The notes under the pieces are model-generated. The model worked only from the letters and a program-made list of their open reading frames with translations, ran no database searches and was not told where the DNA came from. Shown here piece by piece: positions 54,166 through 64,000 of a DNA stretch of 64,000 nt. This DNA comes from Alphaproteobacteria bacterium. Lineage in GTDB: Bacteria; Pseudomonadota; Alphaproteobacteria; CACIAM-22H2. The translations under genes were made by a program, and so were the position numbers. Numbering within the stretch: position 1 is the first letter of the stretch; each line of letters opens with the position of its first letter. The stretch lies in NCBI GenBank assembly GCA_016124335.1, contig WGNX01000010.1, forward strand, positions 62,001 to 126,000, written 5' to 3'.

Positions 54166-55132
54166 CCTGCGGCGTGCCGCTGGTCCGCCACAGGGAATAG
54201 CCGATGCCCGCGGCGATCAGGCCGGCCGTCGCGGACAGCGACAGGGCCGCGGGTACCTTCACGCCGAAGCCGACAAGAAAGATCTTCGTGCCGACGAGCA
54301 GCAGGATCGCGGCCAGCGCGTATTTTAGATACCTGAAGCGATGGATCATCGCGGCCAGCGCGAAATAGAGCGAACGCAGGCCGAGGATCGCGAAGATGTT
54401 CGACGTGTAGACAAGGTAAGGGTCGGTCGTGATCGCGAAGATCGCGGGCACCGAATCGACCGCGAAGACCATGTCCACGGCCTCGACGAGCACCAGACAC
54501 AGGAAAAGCGGTGTCGCCCAGTTCACGGGCCTTCCCGTCACCGGATCGGGCCGACGGACGAAGAAGCGTTCGCCATCGATCTCGTCGGTCACGCGGATGT
54601 GCTTGTTCAGGAAGCCAAGCACGGGATTTCCGGCAAGGCTGCCTTCCTGGTCGGCCATCAGGAGCATCTTGACGCCCGTGGCGAACAGGAACGCGCCGAA
54701 GACGTAAAGCGTCCACTGGAACTGTGCGACGAGCGCCGCGCCGGCCGCGATCATGACGCCGCGCATTACGACGACCCCGACGATGCCCCAGAACAGCACG
54801 CGATGCTGGAATTTCCGGGGTACGGCGAAGTACGTGAAGATCATCGAGATCGCGAAGACATTGTCGAGCGACAGCGACCATTCGACAAAGAAGCCGGTCA
54901 GGTAGGCCATTCCCGATTCGGCGCCGCGCTCGAACCAGATCCAGCCGCCGAAAGCCATTGCCAGCACGAAGTAGAATCCCGCCAGCTTCAGGCTTTGTGC
55001 CGCGCCGATTTCCTGGCGGCCGCGGCTCAGCACGCCAAGGTCGAGTGCCAGCAGGAACCCGACAAGCCCCACGAACGCCGCCCACATCCAGACGGGCGTA
55101 CCCAGAAAATGGCTGAAAATCACTCCGTCCAT
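54128..55132 (-). CDS. TerC family membrane protein
   Basis: A 334-residue protein from the ATG at 55132, with about eight or nine membrane segments. FFVEWSLSLDNVFAISMIFT and VLVEAVDMVFAVDSVPAIFA are the two conserved acidic repeats of TerC, a family linked to metal (manganese, calcium) export at the membrane. The upstream 95 bp shows no clear manganese riboswitch of the yybP-ykoY type. A proposed earlier start lacks similarity. Confidence 0.9.
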   Translation of the reverse strand: MDGVIFSHFLGTPVWMWAAFVGLVGFLLALDLGVLSRGRQEIGAAQSLKLAGFYFVLAMAFGGWIWFERGAESGMAYLTGFFVEWSLSLDNVFAISMIFTYFAVPRKFQHRVLFWGIVGVVVMRGVMIAAGAALVAQFQWTLYVFGAFLFATGVKMLLMADQEGSLAGNPVLGFLNKHIRVTDEIDGERFFVRRPDPVTGRPVNWATPLFLCLVLVEAVDMVFAVDSVPAIFAITTDPYLVYTSNIFAILGLRSLYFALAAMIHRFRYLKYALAAILLLVGTKIFLVGFGVKVPAALSLSATAGLIAAGIGYSLWRTSGTPQVTPAAASSGRSP

Positions 55133-55227
55133 GGCCGGTCGGCTCCCACGGGTTAGGTAGGAGTCCGACATCGCGGCAACTGCACCGCCAGAGGGGCCCG
55201 GACCCTGTTGCGATCCATGTGGGGGCC

Positions 55228-55255
55228 GTCCCGGCACCGCGCAAGGGGCCGGGAC
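55228..55255. other. GC hairpin between ftsK and terC
   Basis: GTCCCGGC-N12-GCCGGGAC is a perfect 8-bp stem after the leftward ftsK gene. No T-run follows on the coding strand, so an intrinsic terminator is not certain; it may still reduce read-through into the TerC gene. Confidence 0.4.
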
Positions 55256-55270
55256 GGGAAAATCGGACCC

Positions 55271-57700
55271 TCAGTTCGCGTAGTCGCCCTTGGGTGCCAG
55301 AACCTCGCGCTTGCCCACGTGGTTGGCGGCACTGACCACGCCATCGGCTTCCATCTTCTCGACGATGCGGGCGGCGCGGTTGTAACCGATCTGCAGGTGG
55401 CGCTGGATGAAGCTGGTCGAGCATTTGCGCTCGCGTGCGACAAGCGCCACGGCCTGGTCATAGAGCTGGTCGCCACTGCCCTCGCCCGGTCCGGCACCGC
55501 CTTCGCCGCCTTCGCCAAGGCCAAGGGCCGCAAGAGCTTCTTCGTCTTCGGTCACTTCCTCGACATAGGCCGGCACGCCCTGCGCCTTCAGGTGCTTGAC
55601 CACGTGCTCGACCTCGCGGTCGGAGACGAACGGCCCGTGCACGCGCGTGATGCGTCCGCCGCCGGCCATGTAGAGCATGTCGCCCTGGCCGAGGAGCTGT
55701 TCGGCGCCCTGCTCGCCAAGGATGGTGCGGCTGTCGATCTTGCTCGTCACCTGGAACGAGATGCGCGTGGGGAAGTTCGCCTTGATCGTGCCGGTAATGA
55801 CGTCGACCGACGGGCGCTGCGTGGCCATCAGGATGTGGATGCCCGCCGCGCGCGCCATCTGGGCGAGGCGCTGGACGGCCCATTCCACTTCCTTTCCGGC
55901 GACCAGCATCAGGTCGGCCATCTCGTCGACGACGACCACGATGAAGGGCAGCGGCGTCATGTCGAGCGGCTGGTCCTCGAAGATGGGCTTGCCCGCCTCG
56001 TCGAAGCCGGTCTGCACCTTGCGCGTCAGCACCTCGCCCGATTTCTTGGCTTCGGCCAGGCGCTGGTTGTAGCCCGCGATGTTGCGCACGCCGAGCTTCG
56101 ACATCGCGCGATAGCGGTTTTCCATCTCGCGCACGGCCCATTTCAGCGCGACGACGGCCTTCTTCGGGTCGGTGACGACGGGTGAGAGAAGATGCGGAAT
56201 GCCGTCATAAACCGACAGTTCGATCATCTTCGGATCGATCATGATGAAGCGGCACTCGGTCGGCGTGAGCCGGTAGAGCAGCGACAGGATCATCGTGTTG
56301 ATCGCGACCGACTTGCCCGAACCGGTGGTGCCCGCAATCAGCAGGTGGGGCATGCGCGCCAGGTCGACGATGATCGGCCCGCCGCCGATATCGCGGCCCA
56401 GCACCAGCGACAGCCCCGCCTGCTTGTCCTCGATCGTCTGTTCCAGCAGGTCGCGCAGGAACACCGTCTCGCGTTCGGCGTTGGGCAGTTCGATGCCGAT
56501 GACGTTGCGCCCCGGGACGACCGCCACGCGCACGGCGATGGCCGACATCGAGCGCGCGATGTCATCGGACAGGCCGACGACGCGCGCGGCCTTGGTGCCG
56601 GGTGCGGGTTCGAGTTCGTAAAGCGTGACGACCGGGCCGGGGCGGACCTTCACGATCTGGCCCTTGACGCCGTAATCGTCGAGCACGCCTTCGAGCAGGC
56701 GCGCGTTCTGGGCCAGCGCCGTCTCGTCGACGGCCGCGGCCTTGACGACCTTGGGCTTGGTCAGAAGCTCGATCGACGGCGCCTGGTATTCGCCCTGCAC
56801 CGTCAGGTCGAGATTCGTCTGCTTGGGCTTCTTCTTCGCCTCCGGCTTCGCCTTCTCGGGCGAGGCCGCGCGCTCGACCAGTTCGGCCGGCGTCGGGCGC
56901 GGTTTTTCCGGCTCGGCTTCCACTTCGATTTCGGGTGCGGGATCTTCCGATCCGTCGAACGAGGGCTCGTGGCGACTGCGCTTCAATTCGCGCTTTTCGC
57001 GCGCGCGCGCCTCGGCCGGATCGCCCAGCCGCGCCTTCGCGACGACGGCGGCAACGCCCGCCCAGATGCCGGCCGCCGCGCGCGCGATCGCGTTGGCAAG
57101 CCAGCCGCCCGCCCACGCCGCCGCGCGATATTCACCCCACGTGATCGCAAGCCCGAACACGAATGCGAGCAGTGCCGCACCGGCCGCCGCCATCGCCAGC
57201 ACGTCCGCCCCGCGGCCGAAATCGGCACCGAGATTGAGCATGCCCGAAAGGAACAGCCGGCCCACGATGCCGCCAAGGCCGGCATCGATCGGTCGCGGCC
57301 AGCCGGCCGGCGCCGACCAGGTCGACAGCGCCATCGCGGCAAGCAGGATCGTCGCCGGCAGGATCGCCACGCGCAGCCACCACAGTTTCAGCAAGCGCGC
57401 GCGCAGAAGCCGCCAGCCCCACGCGGCAAACGTGACGGGAATGAGCGCGCCGGCAAGGCCCAGCGTCTGAAGGATCAGGTCGGCACCGGCCGCACCCGCA
57501 AAGCCCAGGATGTTGCGCGCATGCATGTCGGTCGCGCGGCTGAAGCTGGGGTCGGTCGGATCGTAGGTCAGCAGGGCCGCGGCGATGAGCCCGGCCAGTG
57601 CAAGCAGTGCGAGCCCGGCCGATTCGGCGATCCGCTTGCGGAAGAAGGCGCCTGCCCCTTCGGGAAACAGGCCGGTTGAGATTCGCGTCGCGATGGCCAT
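55271..57700 (-). CDS. ftsK: FtsK/SpoIIIE DNA translocase
   Basis: An 809-residue protein. Residues 25-215 hold four or five membrane helices, 220-320 a charged Pro/Glu/Lys-rich linker, and 330-735 the translocase. [18 protein letters not shown] (about residues 453-470) is Walker [13 protein letters not shown] Walker B and [14 protein letters not shown] a conserved motor strand. The C-terminal gamma winged helix ([20 protein letters not shown]) reads KOPS sites. It pumps chromosomes at division and activates XerCD resolution. It starts 12 bp downstream of the DapC-type gene, in the same orientation. Confidence 0.96.
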   Translation of the reverse strand: MAIATRISTGLFPEGAGAFFRKRIAESAGLALLALAGLIAAALLTYDPTDPSFSRATDMHARNILGFAGAAGADLILQTLGLAGALIPVTFAAWGWRLLRARLLKLWWLRVAILPATILLAAMALSTWSAPAGWPRPIDAGLGGIVGRLFLSGMLNLGADFGRGADVLAMAAAGAALLAFVFGLAITWGEYRAAAWAGGWLANAIARAAAGIWAGVAAVVAKARLGDPAEARAREKRELKRSRHEPSFDGSEDPAPEIEVEAEPEKPRPTPAELVERAASPEKAKPEAKKKPKQTNLDLTVQGEYQAPSIELLTKPKVVKAAAVDETALAQNARLLEGVLDDYGVKGQIVKVRPGPVVTLYELEPAPGTKAARVVGLSDDIARSMSAIAVRVAVVPGRNVIGIELPNAERETVFLRDLLEQTIEDKQAGLSLVLGRDIGGGPIIVDLARMPHLLIAGTTGSGKSVAINTMILSLLYRLTPTECRFIMIDPKMIELSVYDGIPHLLSPVVTDPKKAVVALKWAVREMENRYRAMSKLGVRNIAGYNQRLAEAKKSGEVLTRKVQTGFDEAGKPIFEDQPLDMTPLPFIVVVVDEMADLMLVAGKEVEWAVQRLAQMARAAGIHILMATQRPSVDVITGTIKANFPTRISFQVTSKIDSRTILGEQGAEQLLGQGDMLYMAGGGRITRVHGPFVSDREVEHVVKHLKAQGVPAYVEEVTEDEEALAALGLGEGGEGGAGPGEGSGDQLYDQAVALVARERKCSTSFIQRHLQIGYNRAARIVEKMEADGVVSAANHVGKREVLAPKGDYAN

Positions 57701-57712
57701 TTTCGTCGTCCC

Positions 57713-58921
57713 CTAGAGTACCTTCGCGATGCGCGCGAGCGCGCGATCGACCGTTTCAAGATCGTGTACGAGCGCCACGCGCACGAACGGCTTGCCGGTG
57801 TTCGACCCGTCGCGCTCGTTCTTCGTGAGATAGGCGCCCGGCAGCACCTTGATGCCCGTCTCGGCCCACAGCTTCTTGGTGGCCACTTCGCCGTCGCCGA
57901 CATCAAGCCACAGGAACATGCCGCCTTCGGGCGCGCGGAAACCGGCCATGCCGCCCAGATGCCGCCTGGCGGATTCGAACTTCGCCTTGTAGAGCGCGCG
58001 CGTCTGGATGGCGTGCGCCTCGTCGCGCCAGAGTGCAGCCGACGCCATCTGGATGGGAATGGGCGTTGCCGCGCACGAATAGCTGCGCAGCCGGTTCAGC
58101 GCCTGGATCGTCGCGGGCGAACCCAGCGCAAAGCCCGACCGCATGCCCGCGGCCGAACTGCGCTTGGAAAGCGTGTGCATGCACACGACGTTGTCGAGCG
58201 GGTGGCCCTTCGGCCCGCGACCCATTGCATGCGCGACTTCGGTGCCGCCGGGCGGCGGCGCATCGCCGTAGTAGAGTTCGGCGTAGCACTCGTCGAGCAC
58301 GAGCAGGAAATCGTGCTCGCGCGCCAGCCCGATCGCCTTGGCGATATATTCGCGCGTGGCGATGGCACCCTGCGGATTGCCGGGCGTGCATAGATAGAAG
58401 ATCGCGGTGCGCGCCAGCGTATCGGCCGGGATCGCGTCGAGATCGGGAAGGAACCCCGTCTCGCGCGTGGTGGTGAGGAACACAGGCTCGGCACCCGCCA
58501 TCACGGCCGCACCGTAATAGACCTGGTAGAAGGGGTTGGGCATCAGCGCCACGGGCGTGGCCCCGTTCTTCGCGCGGCTGACCGCAAGCAGCGCCACGAT
58601 GAACAGCCCTTCGCGCGTGCCGGCAACGGGCGCGATCTGGGTCTCGAAATCGATCGTCCCGCCGGCAAGGCGATAGCGCCGCTCGAGCCAGCCCACGATC
58701 GCCTGACGCAGTTCGGCGGTGCCCTGCAACGGCGGATAGGCATTCCATTTGTCGGCGTTGGCGCCGAGGATTTCGGTCGCGAAGGCCGGCGGCTGGTGCT
58801 GGGGGTCGCCAACGGACATGACCACGGGGGTCTCGTTGCTGCGTGGGGACAGGCCGGCGATCAGGTTCGCAAGCCGGGAAAACGGGTAGTCGGCAAGCAG
58901 GTCGAGGCGTTCGTTGAGCAT
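57713..58921 (-). CDS. dapC: succinyldiaminopimelate aminotransferase (DapC type)
   Basis: A 402-residue class I/II PLP aminotransferase. The opening MLNERLDLLADYPFSRLANL and VVMSVGDPQHQPPAFA match proteobacterial DapC, the N-succinyl-LL-diaminopimelate transaminase of the lysine and murein pathway. LCTPGNPQGAIATREYI, LVLDECYAELYYG and the lysine in MHTLSKRSSAAGMRSGF complete the active site. The ATG at 58921 is preferred over one 28 codons upstream. It forms an apparent unit with ftsK. Specificity is by resemblance only. Confidence 0.85.
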   Translation of the reverse strand: MLNERLDLLADYPFSRLANLIAGLSPRSNETPVVMSVGDPQHQPPAFATEILGANADKWNAYPPLQGTAELRQAIVGWLERRYRLAGGTIDFETQIAPVAGTREGLFIVALLAVSRAKNGATPVALMPNPFYQVYYGAAVMAGAEPVFLTTTRETGFLPDLDAIPADTLARTAIFYLCTPGNPQGAIATREYIAKAIGLAREHDFLLVLDECYAELYYGDAPPPGGTEVAHAMGRGPKGHPLDNVVCMHTLSKRSSAAGMRSGFALGSPATIQALNRLRSYSCAATPIPIQMASAALWRDEAHAIQTRALYKAKFESARRHLGGMAGFRAPEGGMFLWLDVGDGEVATKKLWAETGIKVLPGAYLTKNERDGSNTGKPFVRVALVHDLETVDRALARIAKVL

Positions 58922-59286
58922 TTCCAGCCGTTTAACCACTAGATTTTGCGCGTCAAACCCCTGCCCATCCACCGGAGGCGAACAGGTACAAAGGCGAAAC
59001 AACAATAACCCGGCGACTCTTAAAGTACAAGTTTAAGACCCGGGTGACCTACCGAGTCTGGGGGGTCAAAAAAATGTTCCCTACGAAATATCCGAGTCGC
59101 AGCGAGTCGCAGAACGCGGCGCGAACAAAACGTGGTAACCCTCTGATCCAGTAGGGTTTGTAGCGGCAATCGCTGTATGCGCCCCAACCACAAGCTATTG
59201 AGATTGGCCGATCCGGCAATTTGCCGCATTCCGACCGGACAAGTTGCCAAGACCGGCAAGCGCGCTTATGAGCAGCGCCTATCCCG
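58922..59286. promoter_or_regulatory. 365-bp gene-free divergent region, AT-richer
   Basis: It separates dapC (leftward) from the MsbA-like gene (rightward). CTTAAA-N7-TTTAAG at 59020-59038 is an inverted repeat, and CGAGTCGCAG occurs twice in tandem at 59093-59112. Otherwise there are AT-rich spots (CAAAAAAATGTTCC near 59068) and no convincing coding frame. Both promoters must lie here; their exact positions are not visible. Confidence 0.4.
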
Positions 59287-61059
<1,773 letters not shown>

Positions 61060-61070
61060 GCCCAAAGAAG

Positions 61071-61097
61071 AAGGGCCGGGATTTCTCCCGGCCCTTT
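61071..61097. terminator. bidirectional intrinsic terminator
   Basis: AAGGGCCGGGA-TTTC-TCCCGGCCCTT is an 11-bp perfect stem with a 4-base loop and a short T-run on the right. It sits between the convergent MsbA-like and ammonium channel genes and can serve both. Confidence 0.8.
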
Positions 61098-61125
61098 CCC
61101 GCCAACTCCCGCGAGGGGAGTGACG

Positions 61126-62478
61126 TTACTGGATGCTCTCGCCGTGCAGCGAGAGGTCGAGGCCGTCGCGCTCGGCTTCGTCCGTGACGCGCAGGCCGAC
61201 GATCAGGTCGACGATCTTCAGCAGGATGAACGATCCCACGCCCGAGAAGATGAGCGTCGAGACGACCGCGTAGACCTGGATCAGGAACTGGCCCGGGTTG
61301 CCCTCGAGCAGGCCCTGCGAACCGGCCGGCGCCGCGTCGGTGGCCGAAAGCGCGCCCACCGCGAACACGCCCGTCAGCAGCGCGCCGACGATGCCGCCAA
61401 CGCAGTGCACGCCGAACACGTCGAGCGAGTCGTCGTAGCCCAGCGCCTTCTTGAGGCTGGTCGAGGCCCAGAAGCAGATGATACCCGCGACGATGCCGAT
61501 GATGAGCGAACCGCCCGGCATCACGAAGCCCGAGGCCGGAGTGATCGCGACGAGGCCGGCGACGGCACCCGAGATCACGCCCAGGACCGACGGCTTGCCG
61601 CGCGTCGCCCATTCCGCGAACATCCACGCAAGCGCCGCCGCACCGGTGGCGATCTGCGTGACCGTCATCGCCATGCCCGCACGGCCGCCGGCCGCACCCG
61701 CCGAACCGGCGTTGAAGCCGAACCAGCCGACCCACAGCAGCGAGGCGCCGATGACCGCGAGAACGAGGTTATACGGCGAGAAGTTCTCGGTGCCGTAGCC
61801 GCGGCGCTTGCCCAGCACGAGGGCCGCGACGAGACCGGCAATGCCTGCGTTGATGTGCACGACCGTGCCGCCGGCGAAGTCGAGCGCGCCGAGGCCGAAG
61901 AACACGCCATTGGGATGCCACACCGCATGCGCAACCGGCGAGTAGATGATGATCGACCAGAGCGCGATGAACCACATCATCGCCGAGAACTTCATGCGGT
62001 CGGCGAACGCGCCGCAGATCAGGGCCGGCGTGATGATCGCGAAGGTCATCTGGAACATCATGAAGACCGATTCGGGGATCGTGAACGCCACGGCTGCATC
62101 GCCCGTGCCCAGCGTGAAGGGCTTGTCCCAGCCCATGCCGGACAGGAAGAAGCGCGAGAAGTCGCCGTAGTAGGCGCCGCCTTCGCCGAAGGCGAGCGAG
62201 TAGCCCACGACCATCCACAGCACCGTGACGAGGGCGGTGATCGAGAAGGACTGCATCATCGTGGCAAGCACGTTCTTCTTGCGCACCATGCCGGCGTAGA
62301 ACAGGGCCAGACCCGGAACCGTCATCAGGAGGACGAGTGCGGTCGAGGTGAGCATCCACGCCGTGTCGCCGCTGTCGATCTTCGGCGTCGGGTCGTCGGC
62401 GAGCGCCGGAAACGCGAAGCCGGCCGCCGCGACCAGTGCCAGCGCTCCCAGGCGCGCGAACTTTTGGGGTTTCGTCAT
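61126..62478 (-). CDS. amtB: ammonium transporter
   Basis: A 450-residue Amt/MEP/Rh protein. The signal peptide is FARLGALALVAAAGFAFPALA. The channel helices show LALFYAGMVRKKNVLATMMQ, FAGGTVVHINAGIAG (first conduction His) and DVFGVHCVGGIVGALLTG (second His), and the C-terminal tail ends LDLSLHGESIQ. It conducts ammonium at the inner membrane and is gated by the PII protein encoded just upstream. The ATG at 62478 was chosen since the upstream extension lacks similarity. Confidence 0.96.
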   Translation of the reverse strand: MTKPQKFARLGALALVAAAGFAFPALADDPTPKIDSGDTAWMLTSTALVLLMTVPGLALFYAGMVRKKNVLATMMQSFSITALVTVLWMVVGYSLAFGEGGAYYGDFSRFFLSGMGWDKPFTLGTGDAAVAFTIPESVFMMFQMTFAIITPALICGAFADRMKFSAMMWFIALWSIIIYSPVAHAVWHPNGVFFGLGALDFAGGTVVHINAGIAGLVAALVLGKRRGYGTENFSPYNLVLAVIGASLLWVGWFGFNAGSAGAAGGRAGMAMTVTQIATGAAALAWMFAEWATRGKPSVLGVISGAVAGLVAITPASGFVMPGGSLIIGIVAGIICFWASTSLKKALGYDDSLDVFGVHCVGGIVGALLTGVFAVGALSATDAAPAGSQGLLEGNPGQFLIQVYAVVSTLIFSGVGSFILLKIVDLIVGLRVTDEAERDGLDLSLHGESIQ

Positions 62479-62742
62479 TTGTCGTCGTCTCCTGGCTGTC
62501 CCGGCGGGACCGGGTTGGTTGCGCCCGGGAGGGGTCCCCCGCGCGAAAGATGAGGTGAAATAGTCAAGAATCGTGCCATCGGCCCAAGTCGTTGATGCAG
62601 CGCAACACGCTATGATTCCACACGCTTTTTCGGACTTTGCCGCCCAACCTGGCGGATGCACTTCGCCCGTTACCCTGTCCACCCCGACAGGGTCTGCCTA
62701 ACGATTAGGCTGAGAAACTGCCTATTTTTTAGGCGAATTGCC
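62479..62742 (-). promoter_or_regulatory. hairpin-rich glnK-amtB intergenic region
   Basis: Read leftward after the PII gene there are three perfect stem-loops in 63 bases: TAGGC/GCCTA around five bases (62720-62734), GCCTAA-N3-TTAGGC (62696-62710) and ACCCTGTC-N6-GACAGGGT (62672-62693). The rest, to the ammonium channel start, shows no frame. The first two share the same GCCTA/TAGGC arms. Attenuation, mRNA processing or a dimer operator are possible roles. Confidence 0.55.
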
Positions 62743-63168
<426 letters not shown>

Positions 63169-63274
63169 TCAAGAAGCATGCCGTACCGTCCGCGGGCGGG
63201 GCAACAGCGATGATTATCGTGCGCGGATGCGCGCACTGGACGCCGGGGTCACCCCGGCCTAGCTTGACGCGCGC

Positions 63275-64000
63275 ATGCAATCACCTACGGATATCAGCAC
63301 GGATGTCGCGATCGTTGGCGGCGGGCTTGTGGGCCTCTCGCTGGCGCTGGCGCTCGCACGCGGCGGGATCGGGTCGTGTGTCGTCGATCCCGACGATCCG
63401 GCGGCCAAGGCAGCCGATGCGTTCGACGGGCGCGGCTCGGCAATCGCGCTCGGCTCGGCTCGCGTGCTCCAGGCGATCGGCCTGTGGCCGCATCTCGAGC
63501 GTCATGCCGAGCCCATCCTCGACATCCGCGTATCCGACGGGGACTCCCAGCTCTTTCTCCACTACGACCACCGCGATCTCGGCAGCGACCCCTTCGGCTA
63601 CATCATCGAGAACCGCCATATCCGCCGCGCGATCTATGCCTGCCTGACGCAGGAACCGCGCGTGCGTCTCGTCGCACCCGAAAGTGCCGCGGCGGTAACG
63701 GCCGATTCCACGCATGCACGCGTCCGGCTTGCATCGGGCGGCACGATTTCGGCGCGACTGGCGGTGGCATGCGACGGCCGCCCCTCGCCCACGCGCAAGG
63801 CCGCCGGCATCGGCGCACTGGGCTGGAACTACGAGCAGCACGCTATCGTGTGCGCGATCCGCCACGAGAAGCCGCACTGCGGCATCGCGCACGAGCGTTT
63901 CCTGCCGGCCGGCCCCTTCGCGGTGCTGCCGCTGCCCGATGCACCCGACGGCACGCATTTTTCTTCGATCGTGTGGACCGAACGCGCCGAGCTTGCGCAG
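63275..64000 (+). CDS. UbiH/VisC-type FAD monooxygenase (3' end beyond window)
   Basis: The first 242 residues are visible. TDVAIVGGGLVGLSLALALA is the FAD GxGxxG fold; GRGSAIALGSARVLQAIGLW and IIENRHIRRAIYACL are conserved in UbiH/UbiF/VisC hydroxylases; LAVACDGRPSPTRKAAGI has the GD/DG FAD pyrophosphate motif. It probably hydroxylates a ubiquinone precursor ring at the inner membrane. It is divergent from glnK with about 190 bp between them. Which of the Ubi hydroxylases it is cannot be told. Confidence 0.9.
   Translation, partial: MQSPTDISTDVAIVGGGLVGLSLALALARGGIGSCVVDPDDPAAKAADAFDGRGSAIALGSARVLQAIGLWPHLERHAEPILDIRVSDGDSQLFLHYDHRDLGSDPFGYIIENRHIRRAIYACLTQEPRVRLVAPESAAAVTADSTHARVRLASGGTISARLAVACDGRPSPTRKAAGIGALGWNYEQHAIVCAIRHEKPHCGIAHERFLPAGPFAVLPLPDAPDGTHFSSIVWTERAELAQ

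Noticed and set aside
55133-55227. Manganese (yybP-ykoY) riboswitch ahead of terC
   Set aside because: No recognisable paired core of that class was seen; only short GC-rich sequence is present.
59093-59112. Tandem CGAGTCGCAG as a replication-origin iteron
   Set aside because: Only two copies, no DnaA-box cluster and no replication gene close by.

Overview
The window reads as one contiguous, high-GC, gene-dense chromosomal segment of an alphaproteobacterium. The main pointers are a very large (about 1620-residue) NAD-dependent glutamate dehydrogenase, a thioredoxin-TPR protein of the CnoX type with an intact CGPC site, UMF1 and DUF1194 family proteins, a glnK-amtB pair, and the frequent use of GTG/TTG starts and 4-bp ATGA/GTGA gene overlaps. 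A Rhodospirillales-like lineage is plausible, but the order is not established from the sequence.

Positions 1-18410 form a cell-surface polysaccharide island. It holds a DPM1/GtrB-type glycosyltransferase, a Gfo/Idh oxidoreductase and a radical SAM enzyme (1-2777); a visibly lower-GC insert with a YfhO-like membrane protein and an SGNH hydrolase (2978-6288); GT4, GT11-like and GT2 glycosyltransferases; FkbM methyltransferases; NAD(P)-dependent sugar or short-chain oxidoreductases; a DegT-type aminotransferase fused to a CBS pair; and an O-antigen ligase-like protein. purH (18469-20046) interrupts the theme. An acyltransferase, a methyltransferase, an UMF1 transporter and the NAD-GDH follow. 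At 28354-32696 there is a second small surface cassette: an FkbM methyltransferase and two GT-C type membrane proteins.

A tRNA-Gly(GCC) at 32728-32802 separates this from a housekeeping run (CnoX, LON-domain protein, Trm112, DUF971, GNAT; 32983-35655). Positions 35656-37998 are an accessory patch with inverted repeats, three small secreted or wall-related proteins and a cysteine amidase-like protein without a recognisable signal peptide. It resembles an effector/immunity type peptidoglycan-hydrolase module, although no secretion apparatus is present here. A DUF1194 protein follows. A six-gene, end-overlapping operon (38841-45120) then makes and attaches heptose for the LPS core, ending in gmhA and hldE.

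Positions 45117-51077 hold an MFS transporter, a GT28-like glycosyltransferase and, divergent from it, an ABC exporter-like protein whose ATPase motifs are all altered, followed by a cyclic-nucleotide-binding protein. From 51079 to 64000 come core functions: exonuclease III, alpha/beta hydrolase, class C26 amidotransferase-like peptidase, TerC, FtsK, a DapC-type aminotransferase, an intact MsbA-like exporter, the amtB/glnK nitrogen pair with a hairpin-rich intergenic region, and the start of a UbiH-family monooxygenase that runs off the right end.

The best candidates for something under-described are the degenerate ABC protein with its cNMP-binding partner (47902-51077), the accessory amidase-like module (35656-37998), the radical SAM sugar-modification cassette (1-2777), the CBS-aminotransferase fusion (14633-16111), and the 11-codon leader ORF with a strong ribosome binding site at 29331. 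Starts were chosen by hand from domain limits and overlaps; all family calls rest on motif recognition without database searches.
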